Assembly (NCBI GenBank): GCA_947179485.1
Contig: OX359250.1
Location: 19,574,539-19,638,538 of the forward strand
Length of the DNA stretch: 64,000 nt
Reading direction: 5' to 3'
From: Allacma fusca
Taxonomy: Eukaryota > Arthropoda > Collembola > Symphypleona > Sminthuridae
The translations under genes and the position numbers were made by a program. Below, in pieces: positions 37,235 to 50,603 of the stretch; position 1 is the first letter of the stretch; each line of letters begins with the position of its first letter. The notes under the pieces are model-generated. The model ran no database searches, was not told the origin of the DNA, and saw only the letters and a list, made by a program, of their open reading frames with translations.

Positions 37235-40200
37235 ATGTTCAAGTGTCAACGAGAGCCATTTTTAACACAGGTAATAATATAATTAGTTGTGTTCTGAATT
37301 AGCCCGAATTTGGTGTAATGAGGATATTAAATTTATATACAATTATTTATTTAAATGTAGACTGGAGGATTAAATTTTGAATGGTGATTTTGTGTCATTT
37401 AACATTTTTAGTTTGAGACTGTGGTAGTATCCTGCGAAGAGGTCCAGGATGTGAAATTAGTCAACAAGCAGGTGGGTCTGGAGGAGATGGTGCCGACTGA
37501 CAAGCTTTTTAAAGTTGTCTTGGAAGACACAATTTTGTTTCCTGAAGGTGGTGGCCAGGTTAGTGCAAAGATTAGTGGTGGGTTGTTTTAATCGGTTTGA
37601 ATCTTGTATTCAGATTGTGATTATGCATGTGTTCAATCATTGGACTATTTGAACTTGATTATTTTACTTGTAGCCGGACGATCGTGGAACTATTGGAAGC
37701 GCTAAGGTCATTCGAGTAATTCGTGACGGTTGTACTGCAATTCACTACGTTGTTGAAGGCACTGGGAAAGAAAATGGTGTTGATGGCAGTTGCCTCCCTT
37801 TTGAGAAGGGTCAGAAGGTGTCTGTGAGTATTGACTGGAATCGTCGTTTGGATCACATGCAACAACATTCTGGTAGCTTTTAAAACTTTTTAGGAAATAT
37901 TCTTATTCTCAATGACGTTGCCTTGGGTCGCCTCTTGGTCCTCAAGTAATCAGGTTTATTTCTACTTTCAGGTCAGCATTTAGTCACTGCCATTGCAGAC
38001 CAGATGTTTGGGTTTGCCACAACATCGTGGTATTTAGGGAAAGAAGACTCCTTCATTGAATTAGGCAATTATTTATTTATTATCAAAACATTTTATCTGT
38101 ATGTGTTTGACCAGGGGGGCCAGGACGATTCTTAATTATTCTAGTTGTTATTATAGATACAAAACAGATTTCAAAAGACCAGCTGAAGACAATAGAGGAC
38201 ACAGTAAATGGTCATATTAGAGACGGCATTGCTTGTACTGTGGAAGTTGTGGAGTTGGACGACCCGAAACTTAAAACGGTATTTTTACTCGTGTATCTAT
38301 TTTTTTAAATGATTTTCAAATTGAAAATTGTAAGTGATAATTTTGTGAAGGCAAGAGGAAGGAATCTACCCGATGATGTCAAGGGTAACATCCGAATAGT
38401 TACGATCCAAGGTGTAGAATCGAATGTTTGCTGTGGAACGCACGTCCAGTCTTTGTCGCAGCTGCAGGTTAATATTCTTATTTTGGGCAACTTCCTATTA
38501 TAAATTGTGAAGCTAGTATAATTATATTTTATTTCTGTAGGCGATTAAGCTACTTGATGCAGTGCCGAAGAAAGGGAAAATTCAACTTTATTTTGTCAGT
38601 GGCAACAGAGTTTTGAAACGATTTGATGAAATGCATAAACGTGAAGGAGAACTTATGAAAACGTTGAAGTATGTAATTGTTCATTTTTCAGTAACCATAA
38701 ATAATCTTATTTAAGGCATATCCGTTATAGCGAGAGTCGTCGTAAATGTTTCTCCTTATAACGAGAATTAACTTGTTAAAAATTGACATTGTCTAGAAAA
38801 GGAATGTGTCCAATTAGTTTTTCCCAAATCGATGACATCCTCTAATAATAAGCCTTAAAGCACAGTTTTACTATGAGAATTTTCGCACAGTATAGTGCAG
38901 CTCCAACCAAAATGTAGTTGGAATGGAATTTACGCTGAAACCATTTACTTGTAGGTACTAAACGGAGAAACGTCTCTAAAAAATATCTGCGGGCAACTTT
39001 CCTTGAAAGTTCATTTGTTTGGGTATATCTGTTTTATCTCAAAGTTGAAAAGATACTTAACGTTCTTCAGTGCAAGGTGCAAGCAGATGATAGTTCTATT
39101 CATTCATTTCGTTCAAACATCTTATCTGTACCGTTAGTCTCGTATTGATTCTTATTTGTCTGTCTTCTTTTTGTTAAAACCAAACATTCTTTTGCCAATT
39201 GGCGTAAATATCAGTGTAGTTTTATAGACACTGGACTCATGAATGCATCGCAAGTTATTGATTTTATGTAATAATTATATGCCAGCAATATGTTAAACAG
39301 AAATCGTCTTGGAACCACTTTCGGTTGATTTAAACGTTTTGAAACGTATTGTTACATTTGTGTTACCCGGTGTATGATGTTATGCGGGTAACAGAATGTA
39401 GCCTAGGTTCGGTTGTTCCATTCCCCTGAATTATGGTTTCGATGTTGGTGAAACTCATGAATAAATGGAACTATTTATTTCTGCTTGTAGTTCTACACTG
39501 TCTGATTTATTTGGCCAATTAATGTTCCTAGAACTGATACAAATAGACGTGTATAGAATAATATATAGATATTTAGAACAAATATTTAGATAAGTAATAT
39601 GAAGAGAACACCCACTGCATAATTAGAACTTGTTTACTTGTTTTACAGAACCAATCCATTGGATCTTCCCTCATCTTGTGAAAAGATGAATGTAGCCCTC
39701 CGAAATACTAAGAAAGTAAAATTAAATTCATGAATATCGAAATAAGTTTTTGCAATTATTTTCAGTGTTGTACAAACTTCCTGTTGTCTGTAGGCTCTTT
39801 TGACTCTTAACAAAAGCTTGGCAGCTTTAGAAGTCAAGCAGTTCCTCTTGGAAAACGATACCACAAAGAAGTTAAGACATTTTCATAGGTAAGCAGTCGC
39901 AAATTCTCAAGCTGTTAATTGCTTTGCAGCTTGTTTGTAGTTTGCCGTGCTATTATGCTAACACATTGCTTTGCACAAATGGTTTACTATTTACGAAAAT
40001 AATTTTTACCTTGACTTCTACAGGGAAAATGTGGATCCTGAATACGCTTCTACATTTATACGCGAGATGGGAACAGTGGTATGTTCTGTTTCTGCATTTT
40101 ATATTAGTGTTATATTTATATTACCTTAAAACTTTCGTATTTAAAAAAAACGAATTCGAATGTATATTTAAGGTCAAGCAGATACTGTTTAGTTAAAATC

Positions 40201-40574
40201 AATGTTAAGTAATTATCTGAATTGCATTAGTTATATATACTTCTGATTCTACTAAACGTTCAGATACAGTGACTTATGTAGTTTTTACCTACAGAACAAT
40301 GTAGTCATTTGTAAAATAATGCATTTTTGTATTTCAGAAAACTGCAGTAATTTTCCTTACTTTTAAGTACGAAGCCAACTCTGCAAACATTTACTTGATA
40401 AGAGGAGAAGATTCTGTAGAAGAAAGTGCTTTTAAAACCATAAGCGAGGAGGTCAGTGTAATGCTGTCTGGCAAAGGAAGTTTAAGAGGGAATCAGTATC
40501 AAGCCAAAATCACAAAAGTTGGCGACATTGCCAAAGCTGTGTCTTACTTAGAAAATTCGTTAAAAACTCAGTGA
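37235..40574 (+). CDS. AARSD1: Alanyl-tRNA editing protein AlaX-like (AARSD1)
   Basis: Eleven exons: 37235-37270, 37412-37558, 37674-37872, 37972-38064, 38157-38278, 38351-38467, 38541-38668, 39649-39715, 39794-39888, 40024-40078, 40338-40574; 431 residues. Landmarks: N-terminal MFKCQREPFL, LFPEGGGQPDDRG, the zinc motif HMQQH (about 122-126) and CCGTH (226-230), then a coiled C-terminal region and GKGSLRGNQYQAK. The two motifs supply the zinc ligands of the AlaRS-type editing domain; the enzyme hydrolyses Ser-tRNA(Ala) in the cytosol and lacks the aminoacylation domain. The fourth intron has a GC donor (TTAG|GCAATT at 38065), giving IELD-TKQISKDQ, which matches the family; no GT gives the right frame. 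All ligand residues are intact. Confidence 0.93.
38669..39648 (+). other. Largest AARSD1 intron, nearly 1 kb
   Basis: GTATGT donor, TTTTACAG acceptor. All other introns of this gene are under 300 bp. The first 120 bases contain GTTATAGCGAGAGTCG and CTTATAACGAG, which look like pieces of an old mariner/Tigger-type end, but no paired end was found. Confidence 0.5.
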
Positions 40575-43500
40575 AAATACATCTTTCCCTGTCTTCATTG
40601 TGGAAGCAAGTCTGGATAAATGACTTATCTTGACATGCAAATGTAAGTACTTAAGCAGGATCTATTCTAACTCATTGCTTGTTGTTTGGCTTCACTGGTA
40701 TTTTACTTTGTTTAATATCTTATTGGGGTTAAAACTCGCGTGACGTATGTGATTTTCGGATTATAAATAAATACATGTAAGTATTCTAACAAATCATCTA
40801 TGGCTAAATAATCTGATGAATATGTGATGGCAACGTTGTGAGAGGTCTTTCTTTTACATTCATGCAAAGAAGTAAATAGATACGTAAGTGACATAACCCA
40901 GAAGAATTCTTTAAATATTATAGCTGGAAATAACAAGAATGCTAAAACAACATTTCCAAGCATAATAAAATAAGAGCCGTATTTATTTCCAGCGCATCGA
41001 ATATACGACTTTAACTAGTCTTTTGAATATCTAACAACAATTTAATTTCAGAAGTACAGTAGGTTTCATAAACTTTTTCTCCCCTCCCCGTCACCCACAT
41101 CAGGGAGTAAAGCATAAAATATTTGATTCCCTCAGTTTGTAGCAAATTCTTTCCCAGATTTTCTACAAGTGTCATTGATCTCGCTCAATTTTTGCCGTCA
41201 CAGGGCTCACGGACGTGAACCCAAGTAGGAAAATTTTACGGATTATGAATTCAGCACAAAATTGTTTCGCAAATATTTTTTGACGCTCTGTAGGAAATTT
41301 TATGGGCTTCCCAGGAAGATTTCACGCATGTACCTACGTTGAGCATATGAGTCTAATATCGTCTTTTGAAGATACAAATTATGGTCTCAGAAACTGAAAA
41401 GGTTCCATATTGTTACAAGTGAAGCCTAAGGGACAGGATTTTGTACGTGCTTTTACTGCAAGCATTTTGAGATTACAACAGCATACAGATTTGTTGCCTA
41501 ATTGAAGATTTCGATAATCGAAAAAATTGACCCGCCACAGTTTCGCTGGTAACGTTGGTGAAAACGCAAAATTGTATATATCCATTTTCGATTAAAATCA
41601 AAAGGGTCTACATGCCTTTTCCCTAAAAAGTAAAATGGTCTGCCTGCAAACAAAAATACATGGAAGTAATACTGTAATCATATAGACCATTTTATATTTT
41701 TATCTAAAATACATTATACATTTCACCGACGTTATGTAGTTTCAGCCGTATACTAATTTTGCATGCTAAATTACGAAACACGGACTGGGAGGTGATATGT
41801 GAAAAGCATTAAATCAAAATGCATGACATTTTGAATTCCTAAAATACCTGGACGTTTTATTAAAAACAAATTAGTTTACATAAGTACTTTCCAATGGTAT
41901 ACTGATATTTTTCAAATTACAATATGATTAAAAAATCTCCCCAGACCTATTTGATGTTTTCAATCATGACACACTTAAGATAATCAAGTTCTAGAAAATT
42001 AATTATATAGGTAATTTTACTCAATTATTGTGATATGCGACATGCGATACATTGATTGTATTTTGATTAATCTTACAATCAGTTCTAAATCAGAAATATC
42101 AAACTACTCTCTGATGTGTGTATGTCTAATGTATGAAGCCAACACTGTTAAAGTATAATACTCGTACAACATGTCTAGTATAATTTTCAGGAAAGCAGAA
42201 TCAGGGCCAGTGTAGATTACGAAACTAGTAAGTGTTGAAAATATCCCTATTAAGAATGCGGTTGCTTATTGCTTCATTTTAGAACAATATCCACAGACAA
42301 CGCGATTTTCAAAGATTTGAATATTTGTAATTATACGTAATTATATGTAATTACATATGCATTTTCAGGCTTACGCCGTACTGATTATATCTCACCACTA
42401 TCACCTTCCTACTTTTACTGCCCCAATGCGCGATGGCTATTTAGTTTACTGTGCATGTCGCGTTAACATGCAGTCGAAACCAACTACCTACATTATACAC
42501 CATGATTGAGACTTGAGACAATTTGGTGAGCAGACGCATTTGTCTAAAAAAAAATACTAAACGTCTGATATGTGACATTTTTGTCTGAACCGGAATCTGT
42601 GATTTTACCGAAGTTGGAAGTCACGAAACGTCAACGCGCTTTATAAAGTTATTTTATAGCGTACGCTACCTATGCATTTTCTTTGCCGAGATTATTATAC
42701 AGGACATCATCATCTCAACACCCAGCCAGCCATAATACCCAAAATTATCGCTCACGCAAATTGAGAAAGTATCGTTAATATTTACTTTAGACGTCAAAAC
42801 CCTTCAGGATATGTACACTGCATGTACAGTGGACTGAGTGGACATTGAAAGTACAGGGTCATGGGTAAAAATAAAAGGATTGTTTTGATTTGAATGTGTG
42901 AATCATAATTTTATTGAAAAGCCTGGCATGTTGGATCTTGAAATTCTTACACATGTTTGCTAGAGATGTTATCAGTTATCAGTCATAGTTAAGTAATTTA
43001 TCCTTGATTGGCATTCAGCTTATAACAATGGGGCAAGTAGCTACTTACACTTAAGTACATGTAAGTGCTTATTTAGCTATCGCTAAAAAATGTGTGCACC
43101 TCTGCTTATTCGGCTTGTTGTCATATTGATGTAAAGTTTTAAGAGTCTTTTAGCTTAAGACCTACCACAGAACTTCAGAAAATACATCAGTCGAGACTTA
43201 CTTAAGTGTTTATGAGCGGTTGTCCATTTCCCCTTTAAGTGGGCTTTGCAAATAGGAAACGTGAAATAATATTTTTTGTCATTCAAATCTAACCACAAGC
43301 ACACTTAAGGATAGTTGCTCCTACTTGAGGATAATAATTATTTTTTGTTCTTTTTGTAATGAACTGTTAAACGACATGTAATAGGTAGCACAACGTGAAC
43401 GTGTATCAGGTATTATGCAAGAAAAACAAGAATATTATCGGATCGAGGAAATCATTATTTACAGCTAATGATGTTGCAACAGAGAAAATATTCCTCATGG

Positions 43501-46493
43501 GGCAAGATTATAGATTGGATAGTTTTGATGCAAGGGCTTTCTTCATTAACACATAAATAATTGAAGCTGTACATTCTATATGAGAACAGGTTTGAAAAAT
43601 ATTCAATATCCGTCATGAATGACTGAATTTATAAATGGGTTCTTACAGTTATAGGAAATAAATCAAGAAAAGTCGTGTCTCATGTAGCTCTATGTCAGTT
43701 GATTCAGTCTTCAATTTTTTTTAATGTCAGACAGTTTCTTCCATCTTTTTTTTCAAAATAAATCAAGGATTCTACTTCCAGAACACGATCTCTGACAGTT
43801 GCTTATATATGCATTACTGACTTTACTGCTTTCCCTTTTGTTCTGGTTTTTTTAAGGAAATTGTTCGTCATTTATGAGGATGGTAATTTGTAGCTCCGTT
43901 GTAAACTGTAGAATCGATTCGAACCTCATCCGGTAGTATATGGCACTGTCTTTATTTTTTAATTTAGTTTCGTAGTTAGCAAGTAAGACAGTACATTAGT
44001 AATAAAATTCATGCAACTATGTATGTAATGTAATTTATGGTACTACTTACATTCAAGAGGGTGCTACTACTCCCGTTCTCACGAGTATTGTTCGTAAGGA
44101 ATCAAAACACTTTGAAAAAAACGTGAACAAAATTCCCCTATTTACTTGCTCTTCAAATATGATCCATTATTTATAAGTTCTCATATTCATTATTTCCTGA
44201 AAAAAAATCTTCTCTTTCTCTCTGTGAAGTATTTTTCTGTCGTTGTGCTGAATTCTTAAAATTGTAAATACATTTTATATGTACTGTGTGCATATGCACG
44301 TACACTCTAATATGAGCATAATGTACCTATACGATGAGCTGATATAGCTGCTCATAACTGGTAAATACTTGCGAATGTTACCTATTTCCTTTCACAGATT
44401 ACTTTTTTGTGTTGTGCTAATTACACTCCAACGACCAAAGCAGGTGCAACAGTAACTCCCAAACCTGCGGGTTGATAGGTTAACTAATTACCATACATAT
44501 ACACACGCTTCCTTTCTGAAGGCATCATTGGACAAGGAGATCACGCAGATTTTGATGGAAGTATGAAATATGGGTACATGATTATGTCTTAGATCCTTGA
44601 AAACTTGAAGCTTTATCATTACAACAATCGATCAAAGACTAGCAAGCCGTGTTATTTACTATACCCAACATTTAATCGGATCGTATTCATGGTGTATGAA
44701 AGGTTTATATATTTTTTAAAATAATAATTAGTTATTTGTAAATAATTAAATATGGGTGTAAATATTTGCGGCGATGATTGTTCCAAAGCTGCTCCCCTCA
44801 TGATTGAGTGCCCCAGCTGTTATGTTCTGGTATAATGTGTAAATAATAATTTTTTATGAAGAAGCAAGTGTAACCGGCGGTCTATGTTGTGGTACATCCC
44901 ATGGATATACATGAAGGAAATTCATTAGATAAATGAGCTTGCTTGACTTCACTATTACCTAAATATTGAGCATTACGTACAGCCTTTAAAAAAAATTGCT
45001 CGAGATCCACTTCAGCTCCAAAACAAAAACATACATCCAAGGTAAAAAAATAATTACACCTTTATAGCTCGTTTGTAATTGCCCCAACGAACGAGCACAT
45101 TTTACATTGGTATCAATAATGAATAACATTCAATCAAACTAACTGCCGCTGACCTCGGCAATGAGCCACTCATGTAAATACAACTTGCATTATGGTTTCA
45201 TTTCAAGCGTAGCACCCATCGTCAATCATCTCCCAAAATTCCCGATAGTCAAGTATTCACTAATATTTTCAGCCTACAATCAAGGCCTACATATTATTAA
45301 ATACACATGTAAGAAAGCATTTCCACAGAAAATCCATTTCATGCAGGAAGCGAACGAGTTCCTAAGTAATCTAATAAGTACTTTTGAATGTGCATATCAA
45401 ATAAGCGCAAGCTTACATTACAATTAAGACCAGCTATATTTACGTAAAAAAACATTCGTGAGACAGCGACAGTAAAAAACTTCTCATGACCATATGTAGC
45501 GAGTACAGTACAGTTTGAGAGTATCCTTGTGTATACATACTTTTAGTACAAGAAACACTGAAGCTAACGTTAAATGTAAATATACAGTACAAGTGCAACG
45601 TTCCTTTAGGCGTCATCCAATTACTCCGTAATTAAGAAAACGGCGGACGGTTGACAAGAAGAAATGGCCATAATGGCATAATTTCTTTTTGACTTTATGG
45701 AAACGGGGGGGGGGGGTCAACTATGACAAATCTAATATAATATCCTCAATCCCGAATTGAAGGATGGATTCGAAATTCCTTTCATTTAGGAGATGTCGTA
45801 AATTGGAATTCTTGTATGATACTCGTCGATGAAGCCAAGAGGGATGGAGGTCAAAAATATCTGAATTGATGAGGTAAAAAATACTTCTAAGTTACAAGAG
45901 TAAAACAAAATATTTGAGAGAAGTTAAAATTGAAGAAGGCGACTATGTAAATGTCCATCCTTGTATGTCTATATTGTCGTTTTCGTAACCACCGGCGCCA
46001 GACCGAGCTGTGTAAATGCTCAACATACAGATTGTAACAATTATTACAAATTATTATTATTGTGTAATCTTAAACAATTTAAATAACTTCAGTTATGTTA
46101 CGCCGAATTTGAAAAACTATTTTGGAAGTAGTAATAAATTTTATTATTCTTTCCTAAGGAATTCTAAAATCGAAGAATCCTGTATGTACTAGGCCTTTTA
46201 TTTGAGGTTAATTTACTCATTCTCAGATTTAAGGATGAAGCCTTATTCTATTCATTTATTATTTATTTAATTATTTAATAACTATAATAGAGTGCCATCT
46301 CACGGGGGGAAGATTTTGAGAAAACAGTCCACTATAACTGTAAATTATTGCCAGTATCATCTGCATATATTTATATATATGTATACGTACAAATCTGTAC
46401 TTACTGCATATGGTATTTCTGTGAAATAGTGATCGAAGGTAGAATGTAGGACAAATAAATAAATACAAAAATCGTGATTTAAAAAGTTTAAAA
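40575..46493. other. Gene-poor region, 5.9 kb
   Basis: Between AARSD1 and the TSSK-like gene, both on the + strand. No open frame exceeds 90 codons, and no conserved protein or RNA gene was recognised. Contents seen: an 11-bp inverted repeat at 41631-41694, repeated GTAATTATA/GTAATTACATAT words near 42335, and a run of twelve G at 45705-45716 followed by TCAACTATGAC. The region could hold unrecognised regulatory sequence or decayed repeats. Confidence 0.5.
41631..41694. repeat. Short inverted repeat, 64 bp
   Basis: TAAAATGGTCT at 41631-41641 and AGACCATTTTA at 41684-41694, perfect 11-bp arms with a 42-base interior. It could be a tiny TA-ended element or a hairpin; no further support. Confidence 0.6.
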
Positions 46494-48013
46494 ATGCCGA
46501 ATAGAGATCCTGGGAGAAATCCTGCAATTTTCACCACTGATGAACTAAATGTGGTTGAAGCTAAGGGTTACACGTTGCTGAATTTACTTGGAGAAGGTTC
46601 GTATGCAAAGGTATTACTAATTCCATTAAAACGTCCCGAATCTTGGATTTCATTGTCTGTAAAATATCCATTTCAAAATTATGTAAGCTTTAATTTGTAT
46701 TGGCCAGCATTATAGCATTGAAACTGATGCGTTACAAATAAAAACAAAATATGCATTTAAAATCTAATGGCAATTATTCTTTTGCTGAAATGAATTGAAC
46801 ATTTCGTAGTGCAGTCTTATTGCGTAAACATAATTGACAGTTATAGTTTAAAAAAAATGTATACCCAATGTTTATAAATTTTTACACCAGGTCTACAAAG
46901 CTGAATACCGTCCACCATCAAAGAATGTATCCGGTCACCCGGGTGAAAAACCGGTACAGCGTCTGGCATGTAAAATAATCAATGGGAAATTGGCCTCGAA
47001 GGAATTCGTGGAAAAGTTTCTACCAAGAGAGCTTTCCATTATCACTAAGTTGGACCACAAGCACATTATTCGCATTCATAGCATCATATTTATGGTAGAT
47101 TTAAAAAAGTGGTTCATTTTTATGCAACTCGGAGAAAATGGAGATCTACTGAAATTCATTACAGAATATGGACCGTTGAGAGAAAGGAGAGCTCGGATGC
47201 TTTTCACTCAACTTTTATCCGCCATTGACTATCTTCATAAGAGAAGTATTGTTCATCGAGATATTAAATGTGAGAATGTACTCCTTACACCAGCGTATAA
47301 CATCAAGCTATCCGACTTTGGTTTTGCAAAAGAAGTGAGCAAGATCCCAGATAAGGATGAATATGCAAAATCTACAACTTTTTGCGGCTCATTACAGTAT
47401 GCTGCTCCAGAAATCATACGAGGTGTAGAACATAATCCTTTCCTGGTTGACATTTGGTCTTGCGGAATACTTTTATACGTAATACTCAATCAAGCTTTGC
47501 CTTTTGAGCAAACGTCTCGGAAAAGTTTATATACAGCTCAAATGAAAAAATCATGGAAATGGAGGAAATTTGTGAGTACCAATTTATACGTGGTATCCAG
47601 CATTTGTGGAAGCTTCGATTACTCGACATCAAATATTGAAACCATACATGTAGCAATGTAAAAAATACATTTTTTATATATTTTTGAAGGTCAGTACGAA
47701 GGCTTCAAATAACCTCAAGGCTTTCCTTCCCAGACTATTGCAACCTCAGCCACACCGCCGAGTAACAGCTGACCAGCTGCTTCATTTTCCCTGGATAACG
47801 GAAGAAATGCCACAAAATCTTACCGTAACTTCAAATACTCCAGAGCCATTATCAATGATGACGTTAAAGGCAGTACCTTCTGCCATGGAGCACAGATTCA
47901 TTCCAGCTGCCACCGAAGTTATGAATATTGCAATACCCAAGGAAGAAATGAGACTTATGCAAAAATCATCTGGTGTGCTATCCTCTCTGGGCGAAGAGAA
48001 CGACATAAGCTGA
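46494..48013 (+). CDS. TSSK-like serine/threonine protein kinase
   Basis: Three exons: 46494-46610, 46891-47571, 47690-48013; 373 residues. The kinase domain starts at about residue 26: Gly loop GEGSYAKVYKAE, ATP-binding Lys in LACKII (about 67), catalytic loop IVHRDIKCENVLL (Asp about 163), DFG in KLSDFGFAKE, TFCGS in the activation loop and AAPE in QYAAPEIIRG. Every catalytic residue is present, so it should be active. The GS-Y-K loop, the DYLHKRSIVHRDIKCEN wording and TFCGS are typical of testis-specific kinases (TSSK group, CAMK-like). A tail of about 75 residues after the kinase ends is rich in Ser, Thr and Met. TSSKs phosphorylate sperm proteins late in spermatogenesis; male expression here is inferred from the family. 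Confidence 0.88.
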
Positions 48014-50144
48014 CTTTACCATTCTAACTATATATTATTATAGAATAATACAAAATAATTATAATATATACATAACTTAACTTTCGCTATACCCAGCAGT
48101 TTTGGGAAGAACAGGTCACATCATGGGTAGCACGGAGCATTTTTACGCATTAAATATTTATCGCTTCAATTTTGAAGTAATATTTTGCTAATTGAAAGTA
48201 AATAGTTTTATTATAGTGACACCTTTATTCAATATGAGCCCCTTGCGAATGTCACGGCTTAAGTAGGAATGTCAAAGGAAATGCGGCGTGAAAATTCTCA
48301 TTTTTCGCTTCCAATTTTCATAAAAAAATTATTGGAATGCATCTGTACAGTAATTTTTAATTAAATTAGACTTTATACTCCTTCAGGAGCATCCTTTCCC
48401 AACCAGGTCGACCCTGTCATCAAAAATGCCTGAATACCTTCCCTCACGTAACAAATGGAGGACGCCTTCATACAAAAAATAAAATAATAATGCACACGAA
48501 CAGACGCCTCGCACATGCCGTCCGTCCTCGCTATTGTTGTTTATACACATCCCGTAATATTTTTAACCATACATGCAATGTCCCAAGTACTTACATACAC
48601 CCAGGTAAATTACTGTCCCCAGCTAATTGCACATTTCTGCTCATCTAACTCACATAGGACGGGAAGGCTTATAACCTTTCTATCTCTTCTTCGTTTTTTT
48701 AAGTAAGTACATGGGTTTACATTTTCCTCCTATATAGCCTACACATCATCACAATAATTCCATGAACATCTGTTCCCTTTACATACACATCCATTCTTTG
48801 TTTTTTAAAGCGTGCTTTTTCCCCCAGCTGCTTCGAATTCTCATTGTCAGTCCGCTCTGTAGTTCCCAATTACCACAGCCACAGACACAGAAGAGTTCCC
48901 TTATCGTTTAAGAGTCTCTCAAAATCCGGCTGGGGAAACTTGTTCTCAAAAGGTCCAAATGCTTGAATACACATTTAATATTTTTGTTCATCAAAAAGCC
49001 TCTTCCAACTCTCCTTCATAAGTGTTGACAACTGCTGAGTAGCTCTCCGTCTCACCATGCCCCATTTTTCCAGATAATTATTCACAGGAGACAGGAGTCA
49101 AACCGCCTCTGTATACTTACACTTTGGTTCTTTTTAGAATTCTATTGTGGGTTTATTTATTTAAATTATTTACTATATATACATACATATTGCAGCATCC
49201 GCACTCAAAATATAATGGCTCACAGTGGTTGAGTGATACATGCTGCGGGTTAACGTCAAATAAAAAAATGCCCAGAGCGAGATTACACTAGTGTAACGAA
49301 AGGGGAAGATCGCTGGGATACGATAACGTTACAGCAGACGGTCTAGTCCTGTCTTGAGTCTGGGACTGACTGCGTGCTTCACGGATAGAGGACCGCACTC
49401 GCTTCTGTGTGTACAACAGGATCAAAACATTTTAAAAAGTATCACACAAACACGTAACACATAGTATACACACAATACATGTACTTACTTAGTATCTATG
49501 AAGTTAGAAGTCAGTGCGAGACATGGGGATGAGGGACTCATTCAGACTTTGGTGGTGAGTAAATCCTGGTGATTAGACTTCACAAATTAAAACAGGAATA
49601 AATGAGTAAAATGTCCAGTCGCTTTACTTTAAGTCTGGGAAGGTGAGTTAAAGCACGTTTCTTGTATGTATTATAATTTACTCTCCTTGTAAATCAGTAA
49701 TACTTTTACTCCCAGAACAATCAGTATTGATTAGCCCATTTGTCGTTAATTTATTCCTATAGTGTCCCAAGCAACTTCAGTGACAGACCTCAGACTCAGA
49801 CCTCGGTATAGGGTGGAAGTTGGTTTAAAATAATGAGTGTGTATGTACTTTGATGGAGATATAAACAAAAACAAGCCACTGTCACTGCCCCGTCCTCATA
49901 ATAATAATCCTTCGAAGAAGTTTGTGTAATCGTATACTTTTGGAAGATCTTAATAGATTGTTATGGTATTGAGGTACTTATTTATACCTGTTGTCTCCTT
50001 TTTAAATTGTGTAGATGGAAAAAGTTTTTGTAAAGGATTTATATGTATATAGTGTGTAGGTTATAAAGTGTTTATATTTTGTATATATAGAGGGTATACA
50101 CATTTATATAGTGTGCAAAAGTGTGCACTCATTCCGTTAATAAG
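48014..50144. other. Intergenic; candidate noncoding first exon of the Kelch gene
   Basis: The left part (48.4-49.4 kb) is C-rich on the + strand, the right part (49.5-50.14 kb) is G/T-rich. Two strong splice donors occur on the + strand: TGGTG|GTGAGT (exon end 49554) and GGGAAG|GTGAGT (exon end 49642). With the splice acceptor before 54365 they could join a noncoding leader exon to the Kelch gene. The flip at about 49.4 kb suggests a promoter. This is inference; no coding frame was recognised. Confidence 0.35.
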
Positions 50145-50167
50145 TACCCAGCAAACCAGAAGTTTCG
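50145..50167 (+). repeat. Left terminal inverted repeat of DUF4806 element
   Basis: TACCCAGCAAACCAGAAG onwards to TTTCG; pairs with 53439-53461 at 19 of 23 positions. Confidence 0.65.
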
Positions 50168-50603
50168 TTTCAGCGCTGTTCCGAACATGGCACTCACGGT
50201 TCTGTGCCGCTTAAGGATTCACGCTGGAATTCATCAGCGGTCCGGTACCGTGAAATATTATATCCGACTTACCGACCGCATGCCAGCACTGACCCAGTGT
50301 TGGCCTGACAGTACCTTCCCAGTACCAGCAAAGCAGTGCTGGTGTGATACTGTAACGCGGCATGCTTTGCCATAATTACACCAGGACTGGTCCAAAGCTC
50401 TCAACGCATATATGTACAAACATGCAAAGCATACTAATTATAAGCAGTTATAATTTCACATGCCTAAGCACTTTCATTACAGGCGTGCTAGAAGCCATGC
50501 TGGTTACCTTGAGATTCTTCAGTTAATTTTCGTAAAGCAAATAACAATAAAAATTCAAGCGGTGTTCTGTGAGCATTCTTTTAAAGACTGAATAGTACTA
50601 GTA

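Noticed and set aside
45705..45716. Run of twelve G
   Set aside because: Possible sequencing or assembly artefact, or a common homopolymer; no structure around it except a weak inverted repeat.
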